NCBI GenBank assembly: GCA_002155105.1
Contig: MUZD01000001.1
Coordinates: 1 to 64,000 of the forward strand
Source of the DNA: Sedimentibacter sp. SX930
Lineage (GTDB): Bacteria; Bacillota; Bacilli; Lactobacillales; Aerococcaceae
Reading direction: 5' to 3'
DNA: 64,000 nucleotides
The position numbers and the translations under genes were made by a program. Below, in pieces: positions 17,438-27,104 of the stretch (its first letter is position 1; every line of letters begins with the position of its first letter). Below the pieces are notes generated by a model. It was not told the DNA's origin. It was given only the letters and a program-made list of their open reading frames with translations, and did no database searches.

Positions 17438-17938
17438 ATGATCAGAAAAGCAACGCCAGCCGATCTGCCCGCAATCATGGAAATCATCAATGAGGCGAAA
17501 GTCACGCTAAAGGCGTCCGGCATCGATCAATGGCAAAAAGGGTATCCGAACGAAGCAGTCATTCTTCAGGATATCAACGGAGGCTATAGCTATGTATACC
17601 TGCGGGATGGCGTTCCGGGGGCAACTTTTGCGTTTTTTTACGGTGAGGACCCTACCTATAAAGTGATCACCGAGGGCCAATGGCTGACGGATAATCCTTA
17701 CAGTGTCATCCATCGCATCACTATCAAAGACGCATTCCGTGGCCAGGGCGTTCTTGGGGAAATCGTCCAATGGGCTGCGGATGAATCGCGTAAAAAAGGC
17801 TATTCGAGCATGCGTATCGATACGCATCCCGACAACAAAAGCATGCAGCGTGCTCTGCAGAAAGCTGGGTATACGTACTGCGGTCATATCCTGACGAGCA
17901 TCAGCGATATGCGTTGGGCATATGAAAAAGTTCTCTAA
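17438..17938 (+). CDS. GNAT family N-acetyltransferase
   Basis: This 166-residue protein starts IRKATPADLPAIMEIINEAK, the usual first strand and helix of GNAT enzymes. It carries the acetyl-CoA loop in the RITIKDAFRGQGVLGEIVQWA segment (RGQGV-type P-loop) followed by MRIDTHPDNKSMQRALQKAGY. The DTHPDNxxMQxxLxKxGF ending occurs in a broad small-molecule or peptide acetyltransferase group. The substrate is unknown. The start at 17438 is favoured by AGGCGGTGG over the upstream in-frame ATG at 17411. Confidence 0.88.
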   Translation: MIRKATPADLPAIMEIINEAKVTLKASGIDQWQKGYPNEAVILQDINGGYSYVYLRDGVPGATFAFFYGEDPTYKVITEGQWLTDNPYSVIHRITIKDAFRGQGVLGEIVQWAADESRKKGYSSMRIDTHPDNKSMQRALQKAGYTYCGHILTSISDMRWAYEKVL

Positions 17939-17951
17939 AACAGTTATGGAT

Positions 17952-17999
17952 ATGCGAAAAGGATTGCGCCCGGACCTAGCGGTGCAATCCTTTTCGCAT
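17952..17999. repeat. 48-bp perfect inverted repeat
   Basis: ATGCGAAAAGGATTGC pairs exactly with GCAATCCTTTTCGCAT around a 16-nt loop, between the two GNAT genes. The T-rich stretch is inside the stem and not after it, so it is at best an atypical terminator. Confidence 0.7.
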
Positions 18000-18043
18000 G
18001 GAATCAAGCATCTGATCGATAAAACCGAAGGAGCGAAGAAATA

Positions 18044-18577
18044 ATGAACCTGCAACTGAAAAACTTACCGTTGCACGAGGAACTGATCCAGACGGTAATC
18101 CGTTGGGAAAATGACCCGGCAATTTCACCGTTCATCACCCCGCATCATGATGAAGAAAGCGAATTGCCTTTGGTGACGGTAGAGGGTGTCCGCGAGAGCC
18201 TGTCCAATCCGGACAAGCGCAATTATTTCATCTGCGTGGATGACAAGCCTGTCGGGGTTACGTCGATTATCCGCAATTTTCCTGCCCTGTTGAAGAATGA
18301 CGGAAAAACAGCTTGGCTTGGCATTTATATCGGAGAACCGGATTGGCGTAGCAAGGGCATCGGCAAAACGGTCATGGCCCTTTATGAAGAAGAATGCCGG
18401 AGTCTCGGCTATCAGCGCATAGAACTGGGCGTCTTTTCCCACAATGCCGGCGCAATCAGATTGTACGAAAGATCCGGATTTACACAAATAGGCGTCATCC
18501 CTCACTTCACCTATTCCCAAGGAGAATGGCGCGACGATATCCGGATGGAGAAGATCCTCAGTTCCGATTTAGGGTAA
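18044..18577 (+). CDS. GNAT family N-acetyltransferase (RimL-like)
   Basis: This 177-residue acetyltransferase has the typical strand IYIGEPDWRSKGIGKTVMALY with the RSKGIG acetyl-CoA pyrophosphate loop, then ELGVFSHNAGAIRLYERSGF, a hallmark of RimJ/RimL/SpeG-type GNAT proteins. The substrate cannot be told from sequence. AAGGAG precedes the ATG. It is followed 39 bp later by the YibE/F pair in the same orientation. Confidence 0.88.
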   Translation: MNLQLKNLPLHEELIQTVIRWENDPAISPFITPHHDEESELPLVTVEGVRESLSNPDKRNYFICVDDKPVGVTSIIRNFPALLKNDGKTAWLGIYIGEPDWRSKGIGKTVMALYEEECRSLGYQRIELGVFSHNAGAIRLYERSGFTQIGVIPHFTYSQGEWRDDIRMEKILSSDLG

Positions 18578-18616
18578 AATCCAGGCGGAAATCTATTGAA
18601 GGGAGGAACACGGTGG

Positions 18617-19738
18617 ATGAAAAAAGGATTGTTGGTCAGGAAAAAAGCGATATTCTTGACCTTGTTTGCGGCGTTGTTGGGGATGCTGACGCTATTCAGC
18701 TACCATAACTACGCGTGGTACGAAGAACCGATCGCCAAAATCATTGCAGCGGAAGCCGTTGGAACCGATGAAACGATCGGCGCCAATCGTGAAAGCTATT
18801 CCGTATACAACCAAAAACTGACGGCTGTACTGATGAACGGGGAGTCTAAAGGGACGCAGGTCGTGATCGAAAACAACTATTCCGACTCACTTGCCTATAG
18901 CCAGATGTACCGTTCAGGCGATGAAGTCTTCCTTTCCCTTAGCGAGAGTGCTTCGGGCGCAGTGACAGTTAAAATTTCCGGAGTAAAGCGGGATAAATAT
19001 GTTGCCCTTTTGGGTGCCTTGTTTCTTTTCGTGCTTGTCGCGGTAGCGGGCAAAAAAGGTCTGCTTTCTCTCGTCAGTATTGCAGGGAATATTTTGCTGT
19101 TCAGTGTCGCTCTTGACAGTTATGAAATTGCGGATAATGCCCAATTATTATGGATCAGCAGTGCTGCAGTGATCGGTTGGACCGTCCTTACGCTCCTCTT
19201 GGTCAGCGGCAGAAACAGAAAGACTTACGCAGCCATCCTGTCCACGTTGATCGGAACATTCATGACCTTGATCATCGCCTATGGAGTCATTGTCTTGACG
19301 AACGGGCAGGGCCTGCGCTATGAAGAAATGCAGTTTGTGACGCATTACCCGCGGCGCATCTTCCTATCGAGCATTCTGATCGGCTCGCTGGGTGCGGTGA
19401 TGGATGTCGCCATCACGATGACCGCAGCCATTCAGGAACTGTACGAAAAAGACTCTGCGATATCAGCCAGATCCTTATTCCAGTCCGGACGCGAAATCGG
19501 CAAGGACATCATGGGGACGATGGCGAATGTGCTGCTTTTTGCCTATGTCAGCGGAGCGATTCCGACGCTCGTTTTTTATTTGGAGAACGGCTCCGATGTG
19601 TTTCACACCTTTTCGATGCAATTATCTTTGGAAATCACCCGGGCTTTGGCGGGCAGTCTGGGTATCGTTTTGACAGTGCCATTGGCAATGTATACAGCAG
19701 TCCGTCTGATTCCCAAGAAAGCGGGTGATCGTCGATGA
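18617..19738 (+). CDS. YibE/F family membrane protein, first of a pair
   Basis: This 373-residue protein has an N-terminal membrane anchor (residues 10-30), an extracytoplasmic beta-rich domain to about residue 125, then seven or eight membrane helices. The C-terminal half shows the YibE/F core: ILIGSLGAVMDVAITMTAAI, LFQSGREIGKDIMGTMANVLLFAYVSG. The function of the family is not established. The start at 18617 is preceded by GGTGG/GGAGG. Its stop overlaps the start of the next YibE/F gene (ATGA), so the two are translationally coupled and probably form a heteromeric complex. Confidence 0.85.
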   Translation: MKKGLLVRKKAIFLTLFAALLGMLTLFSYHNYAWYEEPIAKIIAAEAVGTDETIGANRESYSVYNQKLTAVLMNGESKGTQVVIENNYSDSLAYSQMYRSGDEVFLSLSESASGAVTVKISGVKRDKYVALLGALFLFVLVAVAGKKGLLSLVSIAGNILLFSVALDSYEIADNAQLLWISSAAVIGWTVLTLLLVSGRNRKTYAAILSTLIGTFMTLIIAYGVIVLTNGQGLRYEEMQFVTHYPRRIFLSSILIGSLGAVMDVAITMTAAIQELYEKDSAISARSLFQSGREIGKDIMGTMANVLLFAYVSGAIPTLVFYLENGSDVFHTFSMQLSLEITRALAGSLGIVLTVPLAMYTAVRLIPKKAGDRR

Positions 19739-20496
19739 GCGTGCAGATGATATTGGCGCTGTTACTTTTGCTGCTGATGGGGGCGGTGGGCGGCAGACGA
19801 GGGCTTTCTTCGTTCCTCTCGCTGTTTTTCAATTTTGCCGTCCTCTATGTATTGGTGCTGCTGTTGATCAATGGCTTTCCAGCTCTTTTTGTGACCCTGA
19901 TGGCTTGTTCGGTGGTGGGCTACATCAATTTATTCTACATAAACGGCGTGAACGTCAAGACCAAGGCGGCTTTTATCGCCACGATCGTCACAACGTTTTT
20001 CTTGCTGGTGTTGATCGTTTTGGTGCATCGGTTTGCGATGATCCAGGGCTTCGGTCCCGAGGAAGTCGAAGAGTACACGACGCTTTCCTTTTTTGTGAAT
20101 GTGGATTTTGTTCAAATCGGTATTTGCACGATGATAACAGGAACGATAGCGGCCATAACAGATACGGCCATCTCCATTTCATCCTCGTTGCATGAAGTCC
20201 ATCACCGCAACCCGCAGTTGGATGAAAAGGAATTGTTCCGGTCAGGAATGACGATCGGTAAGGACATCATCGGAACGACGACGAATACGCTGTATTTTTC
20301 ATTCATCGGGGGTTACCTCGCGCTTTTCCTCTGGTTCAGGGATCTGTCCTATTCTTTTGGGGAAGTTTTGAACGCAAAAGTGTTCGTCTCGGAAGTCCTT
20401 TCCATGTTCGCCATCGGCATCGGAGTGACCGGAATCATCCCGCTCACCGCTTGGATCACGGCGCGCATGCTGTTGAACAAATCATCGCGGGCTTAA
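19735..20496 (+). CDS. YibE/F family membrane protein, second of a pair
   Basis: This 253-residue polytopic protein lacks the extracytoplasmic domain of its partner. The shared core is clear: TGTIAAITDTAISISSSL, LFRSGMTIGKDIIGTTTNTLYFSFIGG. The matching Gly-Lys-Asp-Ile motif suggests that the two subunits arose by duplication. It overlaps the upstream gene by 4 bp. Confidence 0.85.
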   Translation: MSVQMILALLLLLLMGAVGGRRGLSSFLSLFFNFAVLYVLVLLLINGFPALFVTLMACSVVGYINLFYINGVNVKTKAAFIATIVTTFFLLVLIVLVHRFAMIQGFGPEEVEEYTTLSFFVNVDFVQIGICTMITGTIAAITDTAISISSSLHEVHHRNPQLDEKELFRSGMTIGKDIIGTTTNTLYFSFIGGYLALFLWFRDLSYSFGEVLNAKVFVSEVLSMFAIGIGVTGIIPLTAWITARMLLNKSSRA

Positions 20497-20550
20497 AATA
20501 TTTATTGCCAATCAAAGAAAATACTCTATAATTGTTAGAGTTGAAATCAA

Positions 20551-20608
20551 AGCGTTACGGATGAGTCAGCTGCCGCATTTCTGCAGCCGGAAAGAGGCGC
20601 GTAACGGC
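20551..20608 (+). other. Possible structured 5' leader of the DUF1846 gene
   Basis: An outer stem CGTTAC/GTAACG encloses a hairpin GCTGC-N9-GCAGC and purine-rich strands, 40-100 nt before the start codon and just after a candidate promoter. It does not match a riboswitch class I know. Confidence 0.3.
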
Positions 20609-20648
20609 AAGTATACAGATACACCATTCAGATATTGGAGGAAAACAG

Positions 20649-22157
20649 ATGAAGAAAATCGGCTTTGATCCGCAGAAATACATTGAAGAACAATCGAAAT
20701 ACATCCTGGAACGGGTCAACAATTACGATAAATTGTATCTTGAGTTCGGAGGGAAACTGATCGGGGACAAGCATGCGAAACGCGTATTGCCTGGGTTCGA
20801 TGAAGATGCAAAAATCAAATTGCTGCAGAAATTGAAAGACCAAGCGGAGATCCTGATCTGCGTCTACGCAGGCGATATCGAACGCAACAAAATCCGCGGC
20901 GACTACGGCATAACCTACGATATGGACGTCTTCCGCCTGATCGATGAGCTGAGGGAATACGGATTGGCCGTCAATAGCGTCGTCATCACGCGCTACAACG
21001 GACAGCCGGCAACTAAAGTGTTCATCAACAAACTCGAAAAACGCGACATCAAAGTCTATACCCACGGCGCGATCGAAGGCTATCCTTCCAATATCGAAAC
21101 GATCGTCAGCGAAGAAGGCTTCGGCCAGAACACCTACATTCCGACGACCAAACCGATTGTCGTCGTGACCGCTCCAGGGCCCGGCAGCGGCAAGTTGGCT
21201 ACCTGCTTGAACCAGCTATACCACGAACGCCGTCAAGGGCGCGCAGCCGGCTATTCCAAGTTCGAGACTTTCCCGGTATGGAATGTTCCTTTGAAACATC
21301 CGTTGAACATCGCCTATGAAGCCGCAACAGTCGATCTGAAGGATGTCAACATGATGGACAACTATCATTTCGAGACCTACAACGAAGTGGCAGTCAACTA
21401 CAACCGCGATCTGGAGACTTTCCCGGTCATAAAACGGATCATCGAGCGCATCACCGGCAAGGAATCCGTCTACCAATCACCGACTGATATGGGCGTCAAT
21501 CGTGTCGGATTCGGCATCACCGACGATGAAGCTGTCCGTGAAGCATCGAAGCAGGAAATCATCCGCCGCAGTTTCAATACGGAATGCGACTACAAGAAAG
21601 GCCTGAGCGATGAGGAAACGCGCAACCATATGCGTCTGATCATGGAAGAACTTGAACTGAAGCAGGAAGACCGGGCTCCCGTGAAGCCTGCCCGCGAATA
21701 TGCGAAGCGTTTGATGAAACGCGCGGTCGACAATGAAATCCCGGCTGTCATCGCTTTCGAGTTGAACGACGGACGAATCATTACCGGCAGGACTTCCGAC
21801 CTGATGGATGCCTGTTCTTCCGCCATCGTGAACGCAATCAAGGCCTTGGCGAACATTTCCGACGACATCCTGTTGCTGTCCCCGGTCATTCTGGAGCCGA
21901 TCAAAAAGCTGAAGAGCGATGGCTTGCATAAACGCATTCCGACCTTGACCGCGAATGAAATCCTGATTGCCTTGTCCATTTCAGCGGTCACCAATCCGAC
22001 TGCCCAGCTGGCTTACGACAAACTTTCCGAGCTGAAGGATGTGCAGGCACACTCGACTGTCATCCTGAACAAAGACGATGATCAAATCCTACGGAATCTT
22101 GGCCTCGATATCACTTGCGACCCAGTTTACCCGTCCGAGAATTTATATTACGTATAA
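20649..22157 (+). CDS. DUF1846 domain-containing protein
   Basis: This 502-residue soluble protein starts [20 protein letters not shown] and contains [20 protein letters not shown], a GPGSGK phosphate-binding loop characteristic of the DUF1846 family. The family is widespread in Firmicutes and has a known fold but no agreed function. Length is standard. GGAGG lies before the ATG, and the gene is monocistronic with a strong terminator. Confidence 0.93.
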   Translation: MKKIGFDPQKYIEEQSKYILERVNNYDKLYLEFGGKLIGDKHAKRVLPGFDEDAKIKLLQKLKDQAEILICVYAGDIERNKIRGDYGITYDMDVFRLIDELREYGLAVNSVVITRYNGQPATKVFINKLEKRDIKVYTHGAIEGYPSNIETIVSEEGFGQNTYIPTTKPIVVVTAPGPGSGKLATCLNQLYHERRQGRAAGYSKFETFPVWNVPLKHPLNIAYEAATVDLKDVNMMDNYHFETYNEVAVNYNRDLETFPVIKRIIERITGKESVYQSPTDMGVNRVGFGITDDEAVREASKQEIIRRSFNTECDYKKGLSDEETRNHMRLIMEELELKQEDRAPVKPAREYAKRLMKRAVDNEIPAVIAFELNDGRIITGRTSDLMDACSSAIVNAIKALANISDDILLLSPVILEPIKKLKSDGLHKRIPTLTANEILIALSISAVTNPTAQLAYDKLSELKDVQAHSTVILNKDDDQILRNLGLDITCDPVYPSENLYYV

Positions 22158-22164
22158 AATGTGC

Positions 22165-22212
22165 GGCTATCCGCTCCCTATCTATTTCGGGAGCGGATAG
22201 CCTTTTTTTTTT
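22165..22212 (+). terminator. Intrinsic terminator after DUF1846
   Basis: GGCTATCCGCTCCC pairs with GGGAGCGGATAGCC and is followed by ten T. Confidence 0.95.
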
Positions 22213-22230
22213 CGGAATTTCTGCGGATTG

Positions 22231-22671
22231 TTATTGGTCCTCAAAATGGATACCTCGGGGACCGACCGAGGTGGAGAAGACGACCTGCGTGTATGTCTTG
22301 CCGAACTGTTGCAGCTCCCCGATGAAAGTATCCAGTTCATTCGTCGTCGGAAAGGCGACTTTCAGGAGCATCGAGAATTCACCGGTCACACAGTTGCATT
22401 CCAGAACATTCGGGATGCTGTCCACGAAAGGATAAAAAACCGGTTTTTGCTTGGGGTCGACCTCCAGATTGATGAAAGCCTTGATATTGTAGCCCAGCGT
22501 CTGCAGGTTCACATGTGCGCCGTAATCTGTGATGACGCCGTTCCTTTCCAGCTGGGCGATCCTTGCGGAAATCGCCGGTGAGGACAAAAAGGTGGCCTCG
22601 CCGATTTCCTTCAGGGAAGCCCGTGCATTTGTCTGCAAAATGTTCAAAATTTGCTTATCGATTTTATCCAT
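22231..22671 (-). CDS. Lrp/AsnC family transcriptional regulator
   Basis: This 146-residue protein has the Lrp layout: N-terminal helix-turn-helix (DKIDKQILNILQTNARASLKEI, SSPAISARIAQLERNGVI) and a C-terminal RAM effector domain (FINLEVDPKQ, VLECNCVTGEFSMLLKVAF). Lrp proteins sense amino acids as octamers. The gene is divergent from aspartase, so aspartate or asparagine control of aspA is a fair inference. Confidence 0.93.
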   Translation of the reverse strand: MDKIDKQILNILQTNARASLKEIGEATFLSSPAISARIAQLERNGVITDYGAHVNLQTLGYNIKAFINLEVDPKQKPVFYPFVDSIPNVLECNCVTGEFSMLLKVAFPTTNELDTFIGELQQFGKTYTQVVFSTSVGPRGIHFEDQ

Positions 22672-22923
22672 TAGAGGCCCCTTCCATTATTGTTGTTTGC
22701 TTTGTATGCTTAAGATTCTATATCAGACCTAGCAAGTGAAGCAAACGAATGCTGACATGACTTAAGAAAATAAAGTTACATGGGAATTAGCGTGTGATTC
22801 TTCTGTGAGAAGGTCGAATATGCAGGTTTTGTTCGCAACTTCCCTTAAACTATTTCATTCATTTTTCAGGGGTGGTATTGTTTGGACTATGAATTACAGA
22901 AAAATTTCAGGGGGCAAACAGAG
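22672..22923. promoter_or_regulatory. Divergent lrp-aspA control region
   Basis: This 252-bp gap holds promoters for both genes. An imperfect palindrome ATTCTTCTGTGAGAAGGTCGAAT around 22796-22818 is a candidate Lrp-type operator. Confidence 0.35.
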
Positions 22924-24342
22924 ATGAACATGAGAATTGAAGCAGACTCGATCGGAACGTTAGCAGTACCCACAGAAGCGTATTATGGTGTGCAATCGTC
23001 GCGTGCAAAGGAAAATTTCTCAATCACGGGCACGAATCTGCATCCGGAATTAATCAGCAACCTGGCGCGAATCAAGAAAGCCGCAGCTGTTGTGAACGCT
23101 CAGTCGGGTAACCTGGCAGTCGGAAAAAAGGATGCGATTGTCCAAGCCTGCGACGAAATTGTGGCGGGATATTTTCATGAAGCCTTCATCGTGGATGCCA
23201 TTCAAGGCGGTGCCGGAACTTCGGCCAATATGAACGCCAACGAAGTCATCGCCAATCGCGCCATCGAAATTTTGGGCGGGAGAAAGGGAGACTACCGCAT
23301 CGTTCATCCGAATGACGATGTGAATCTTTGCCAGTCCACCAACGATGTTTTTCCGACAGCGGGGAAAATGACCGTCCTGCAGCTTCTGCCGGAACTGATT
23401 GCCGAACTGGAAAAGCTGGAGCTGGCCTTGGCTGATAAGGCCGAAGCATTCGCCGGAGTCATCAAGATGGGTCGTACGCAAATGCAGGATGCGGTTCCGA
23501 CTACGTTGGGGAGAACGTTCCAGGCTTATCAATCCTTCGTCAAAAGGGATATCCGTCACCTCATGAGTGCTGCGGAAGAAATGAAGAGCCTCAATCTCGG
23601 CGGGACTGCTATCGGCAATGCAATCAATGCTACCCCGGAATACTTGGAGAACATAACCGCTTTTGTGAGCGAGGAAGTGGGGATTGCTTTCACTCAGGCA
23701 GAGGATCTTTTCGATGCGACCCAGAACGTGGATGGTTTTGTCAGGGTGTCGGCGGCAATCAAGACTGCAGCGGTGAACTTGTCGAAGATGAGCAATGATC
23801 TGCGCTTGTTGTCGAGCGGTCCAAGGGCTGGCATCGGTGAAATCAATTTGCCTGCCAAGCAAAACGGCTCTTCGATCATGCCGGGAAAAGTGAATCCTGT
23901 GATACCCGAAGTCGTTTCGCAAGTCGCTTTCCGCGTAATCGGAAACGATCTGACAATCACGATGGCTGCCGAATCTGGACAGTTGGAGCTGAATGCCTTC
24001 GAGCCGGTCATTTTCCATTCGTTGTTTGAATCGATCGATTGCTTGGCGCATGCGGTCGCTACTCTGACTGTCAACTGCATCCAAGGCATCCAAGCCAATG
24101 AGATGGCCTGCTACAAACAGGTGGAGGAGAGCGCTGGCATCGCGACTGCTCTCTGCCCGACGATCGGCTACCAAAAAGCCAGCGCAATCGCCAAAGAATC
24201 ACTGAAGACAGGCAAAACCGTCAGGGAATTGGTGCTTGAAAAAGGCTTGTTCTCGGTTGAGGAGACGGACAACATCCTCAATCTGAAACGCATGGCCGGC
24301 ATCCCGGCGGAGCTGGTCTTGCTGGCAGGCAAGGCTGTCTGA
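22924..24342 (+). CDS. aspA: Aspartate ammonia-lyase
   Basis: This 472-residue enzyme converts L-aspartate reversibly to fumarate and ammonia. The fumarase/aspartase signature GSSIMPGKVNP is present, with TSANMNANEVIANRA, STNDVFPT and the catalytic-loop region. The segment VIGNDLTITMAAESGQLELN matches aspartases better than fumarases. ATG 22924, preceded by AGGGGG, gives the usual family length. A TTG at 22882 with GGGGTGG is an alternative start that would add 14 residues. The divergent Lrp gene is a likely regulator. The asparaginase at 61694 could feed it aspartate. Confidence 0.92.
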   Translation: MNMRIEADSIGTLAVPTEAYYGVQSSRAKENFSITGTNLHPELISNLARIKKAAAVVNAQSGNLAVGKKDAIVQACDEIVAGYFHEAFIVDAIQGGAGTSANMNANEVIANRAIEILGGRKGDYRIVHPNDDVNLCQSTNDVFPTAGKMTVLQLLPELIAELEKLELALADKAEAFAGVIKMGRTQMQDAVPTTLGRTFQAYQSFVKRDIRHLMSAAEEMKSLNLGGTAIGNAINATPEYLENITAFVSEEVGIAFTQAEDLFDATQNVDGFVRVSAAIKTAAVNLSKMSNDLRLLSSGPRAGIGEINLPAKQNGSSIMPGKVNPVIPEVVSQVAFRVIGNDLTITMAAESGQLELNAFEPVIFHSLFESIDCLAHAVATLTVNCIQGIQANEMACYKQVEESAGIATALCPTIGYQKASAIAKESLKTGKTVRELVLEKGLFSVEETDNILNLKRMAGIPAELVLLAGKAV

Positions 24343-24354
24343 TTGAATTGTAGG

Positions 24355-24409
24355 GACCACCAGAAAGCCACAAAGGTTGATCCAAGGCTTTCCGGTGGTC
24401 GTTTTTTTA
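24355..24409 (+). terminator. Intrinsic terminator after aspA
   Basis: GACCACCAGAAAGCC pairs with GGCTTTCCGGTGGTC and is followed by seven T. Confidence 0.9.
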
Positions 24410-24504
24410 TCTTCAACAAGTAGGGTTTTTGGGCCGGAAGCGGGATTATCTAATCAATTTATAATTGTATTCCATCACTATTATTGCTAAAATAAGCGGA
24501 GCAA

Positions 24505-24604
24505 AGTCCTTTAAACTAATCCTGAGAGATTAAAAAGGGTAACAAATCGAATATTTGATACCTTAGGTCCTTTTGCGAATATCATAATTCAAGGGCTTTT
24601 TTTT
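24505..24604 (+). promoter_or_regulatory. PyrR-type pyrimidine attenuator
   Basis: A hairpin at 24506-24539 (CCTTT...TAAT-CCTGAGAG-ATTA...AAAGG) carries the CAGAGAG-like loop bound by PyrR. It is followed by an intrinsic terminator (GTCCTT pairing with AAGGGC, then eight T at 24597-24604) just before the uracil permease. High UMP would let PyrR favour termination. Confidence 0.75.
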
Positions 24605-24627
24605 GCGCCTATAGGAGGAAATATAGA

Positions 24628-25896
24628 ATGTCTACAAAGAAAATTATTCAGGTTGACGAAAAGGTGCCTGCAAATTTGCTGATTCCGCTTAGTTTGCAAC
24701 ATACTTTCGCAATGTTCGGTGCGTCTGTGCTTGTTCCTATCATTTTCGGTATTGATCCGAGCATTGTGTTATTGATGAACGGGGTCGCCACGCTATTATT
24801 CATTTGGATCACAAAAGGGAAATCGCCGGCCTATCTTGGTTCAAGTTTTGCCTTCATCGGACCGACGAGCATCATCATCGCCAACCAAGGCTTTGAGTAT
24901 GCGCAAGGCGGTTTCGTCGTATTAGGTATTATTGGCTGTATCATGGCCTTCGTCATCCATCGTGTCGGCACAAAGTGGATCAATGTTGTCCTTCCGCCCG
25001 CAGCGATGGGGGCTGTCGTTGCCTTGATCGGTCTGGAGCTGGCTCACCTTACGATTCAAGGAGGATCGATCGGTGCGAACTTGATGACCGACACTGCGAC
25101 AGCACGAAACTTCGCTGTCTTCTTCATCACTTTGGGCACGGCTGTCCTAGGATCCTTACTCTTTAAAGGTTTCTTGTCCACTATCCCTATTCTGATTGCC
25201 ATCGTCGTTGGCTATATTTCTGCGATTGCGTTCGGCATGGTCGACTTCACTCCGGTAATGGAAGCATCCTTGTTTACGATGCCCCATTTCCAATTGGCGA
25301 AATTTGATATGAATGCCATCTTGACGATGCTTCCGGTTTTGCTTGTGCTGACTTCGGAGCATATCGGACACCAGGTGGTCACTTCCAACGTCGTCGGCCG
25401 CGACTTGATCAAAGATCCGGGCTTGCACCGTTCGCTGTTTGCTGATTACTTTGCATCTGCTTTATCCGGTTTGATCGGTGGCGTTCCGACAACGACTTAC
25501 GGTGAGAACATCGGAGTAATGGCCATCACACGTGTCTACAGCGTGCGCGTCATCGCTGGCGCTGCGATTTTCTCCATGGTCATGTCCTTCTTCGGACCGT
25601 TGGCGGCACTGATTTCCACCATTCCTGGTGATGTCATCGGTGGCGTTACGTTCCTGCTTTACGGTATGATCGGAACCAGCGGCTTGCGTCTGTTGGTTGA
25701 AGAAAAAGTGGACTACAGCAAGTCAAAGAATCTGATCCTGACATCCATCGTTTTCGTCACTGGATTGAGCGGCTTGACGGTTCAATTTGCAGGCATCCAA
25801 TTAAGCGGAATGGTTCTAGCGAGCGTTGTAGGTATCATTTTGAGCTTATCTTTCTACCTGTTTGATAAAGCAGGCTGGATGAACGAAACGGACTGA
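24628..25896 (+). CDS. Uracil permease (NCS2 family)
   Basis: This 422-residue transporter has about 14 membrane helices. It shows the NCS2 signatures: LQHTFAMFGASVLVPIIFG near the N-terminus, GSSFAFIGPT, VLTSEHIGHQ (the Glu of the substrate site) and GGVPTTTYGENIGV. These match UraA/PyrP uracil permeases more than xanthine ones. GGAGG precedes the ATG. The upstream PyrR attenuator supports uracil as substrate. Confidence 0.93.
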   Translation: MSTKKIIQVDEKVPANLLIPLSLQHTFAMFGASVLVPIIFGIDPSIVLLMNGVATLLFIWITKGKSPAYLGSSFAFIGPTSIIIANQGFEYAQGGFVVLGIIGCIMAFVIHRVGTKWINVVLPPAAMGAVVALIGLELAHLTIQGGSIGANLMTDTATARNFAVFFITLGTAVLGSLLFKGFLSTIPILIAIVVGYISAIAFGMVDFTPVMEASLFTMPHFQLAKFDMNAILTMLPVLLVLTSEHIGHQVVTSNVVGRDLIKDPGLHRSLFADYFASALSGLIGGVPTTTYGENIGVMAITRVYSVRVIAGAAIFSMVMSFFGPLAALISTIPGDVIGGVTFLLYGMIGTSGLRLLVEEKVDYSKSKNLILTSIVFVTGLSGLTVQFAGIQLSGMVLASVVGIILSLSFYLFDKAGWMNETD

Positions 25897-25937
25897 GAAT
25901 CTACGTTCTCTTGACTGCGTCAGCTTAATAAAATTTA

Positions 25938-25990
25938 TGACGGCTCCAACCCGGAATTTTCCGGGCGGGAGCCGTCATTTTCGCTTTTTT
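25938..25990 (+). terminator. Intrinsic terminator after uracil permease
   Basis: GACGGCTCC...GGAGCCGTC with a nested CCGG hairpin, followed by a T-rich tail. Confidence 0.8.
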
Positions 25991-26062
25991 TAGTAGCGGT
26001 AGTATAATATAGACGAATGAGAAGACAGATTTGGACATACACACGGATGGGGAGTTGAGCAC

Positions 26063-26398
26063 ATGTTGACGAATAGGATGAAGCTTTCTATCGTAATGGG
26101 GGCTCTTTTGGGCGTAGTCTGCATCTTGGGGGCCCAATTGCGTTCCGGCTTTGAGAAGGAGGCGCTTTATCTGTTCGCCTTCTGGTATAACCGGCTATTG
26201 ATGGGTGTCGTTATTGGTTTTGCGAAGGAAACGCAGGAATTGAAACAAGCATTGGGGCGCGGAGCCATCCTAGGTTTATTGGTTTCTTTCGCCTTTTATA
26301 GCGCTACAGGATTCGAAGATGCCGTCGGTTTTGCGGCAGGCATCGTGTATGGTGTCATCATCGAATATGCTGCTTACAGATTCGCCGATAGGGGCTGA
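26063..26398 (+). CDS. Small integral membrane protein
   Basis: This 111-residue protein has four hydrophobic segments (VMGALLGVVCILGA, LYLFAFWYNRLLMGVVIGF, GAILGLLVSFAFYSA, GFAAGIVYGVIIEYAAY). I do not recognise a family. GGGGAG lies before the ATG. The following membrane protein begins within five bases of its stop and a molybdenum lipoprotein follows, so the three look like one operon. Confidence 0.7.
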   Translation: MLTNRMKLSIVMGALLGVVCILGAQLRSGFEKEALYLFAFWYNRLLMGVVIGFAKETQELKQALGRGAILGLLVSFAFYSATGFEDAVGFAAGIVYGVIIEYAAYRFADRG

Positions 26399-26402
26399 TG
26401 AT

Positions 26403-27074
26403 TTGAAAACCAGAATCAAGGAAATTTCAGAAGAATTGAAATTGGTCATCTCGGGGAAGACTTTCGATGCGTTATTGCCTCCCTTGCTGTTTGCAATCGT
26501 CAACGGCAGATATCAGGTGACGGTCGCCAGCATTTTGGCGATTGCTTTGGCTGTGCTGTTGGGCATCATCCGGTTGGCACGGAAACAACCGTTGCGTTAT
26601 GCCGTGGGTGGTTTGGTGGGAGTTATGGTTGCCTCCGGAATCGCGTATTTCTCCAATAATGCTGCCAATTATTATCTTCCCAGAATAGCGACCAGTGCGC
26701 TGCTCGTATTGGCGGCGCTGGTGAGCCTCATCCTGGGGAAACCGATGGCCGCTTTGACGAGCCATTTGACGCGCGGGTGGGATCTAGATTGGTATTGGCG
26801 CAAGGACGTGAAACCTGCTTATCAGGAAGTGACAGTTCTTTGGTTTCTTTCTTTTGTGATGCGCTTGGCTTTGCAGGTCATTCTTTACCGGCGCGGCGAT
26901 GTTGTCGAGTTGGCTTGGACAAATACGCTCTTGGGGCTTCCAGTTACGATTGCAGGACTGATCCTCAGCTACCTCTACGGCATTTGGCGCCTCCGCAACC
27001 TCAAAGGGCCAAGCGTGGAGGAACACCGGGAAGGGAAATTGCAACCGTGGGAAGGGCAGACACGTGGTTTTTAA
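26403..27074 (+). CDS. DUF3159-like membrane protein
   Basis: This 223-residue protein has six predicted membrane helices: LLPPLLFAIVNGRYQVTVA, ILAIALAVLLGIIRL, YAVGGLVGVMVASGIAYF and others. The pattern, with RKQPLRYAVGGLVGV and a YYLPRIATSALLVLAALVSL segment, resembles DUF3159 proteins, whose role is unknown. The likely start is TTG at 26403, seven bases after AGGGG at the end of the preceding gene. The ATG codons further upstream lie inside that gene. It is cotranscribed with its neighbours. Confidence 0.65.
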   Translation: MKTRIKEISEELKLVISGKTFDALLPPLLFAIVNGRYQVTVASILAIALAVLLGIIRLARKQPLRYAVGGLVGVMVASGIAYFSNNAANYYLPRIATSALLVLAALVSLILGKPMAALTSHLTRGWDLDWYWRKDVKPAYQEVTVLWFLSFVMRLALQVILYRRGDVVELAWTNTLLGLPVTIAGLILSYLYGIWRLRNLKGPSVEEHREGKLQPWEGQTRGF

Positions 27075-27104
27075 TCGGAAGGGTATCGGAAAGAAGGCAT
27101 TTTG

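Noticed and set aside
23050-24174. Minus-strand frame of 374 codons inside aspA
   Set aside because: Antisense shadow of aspartase.
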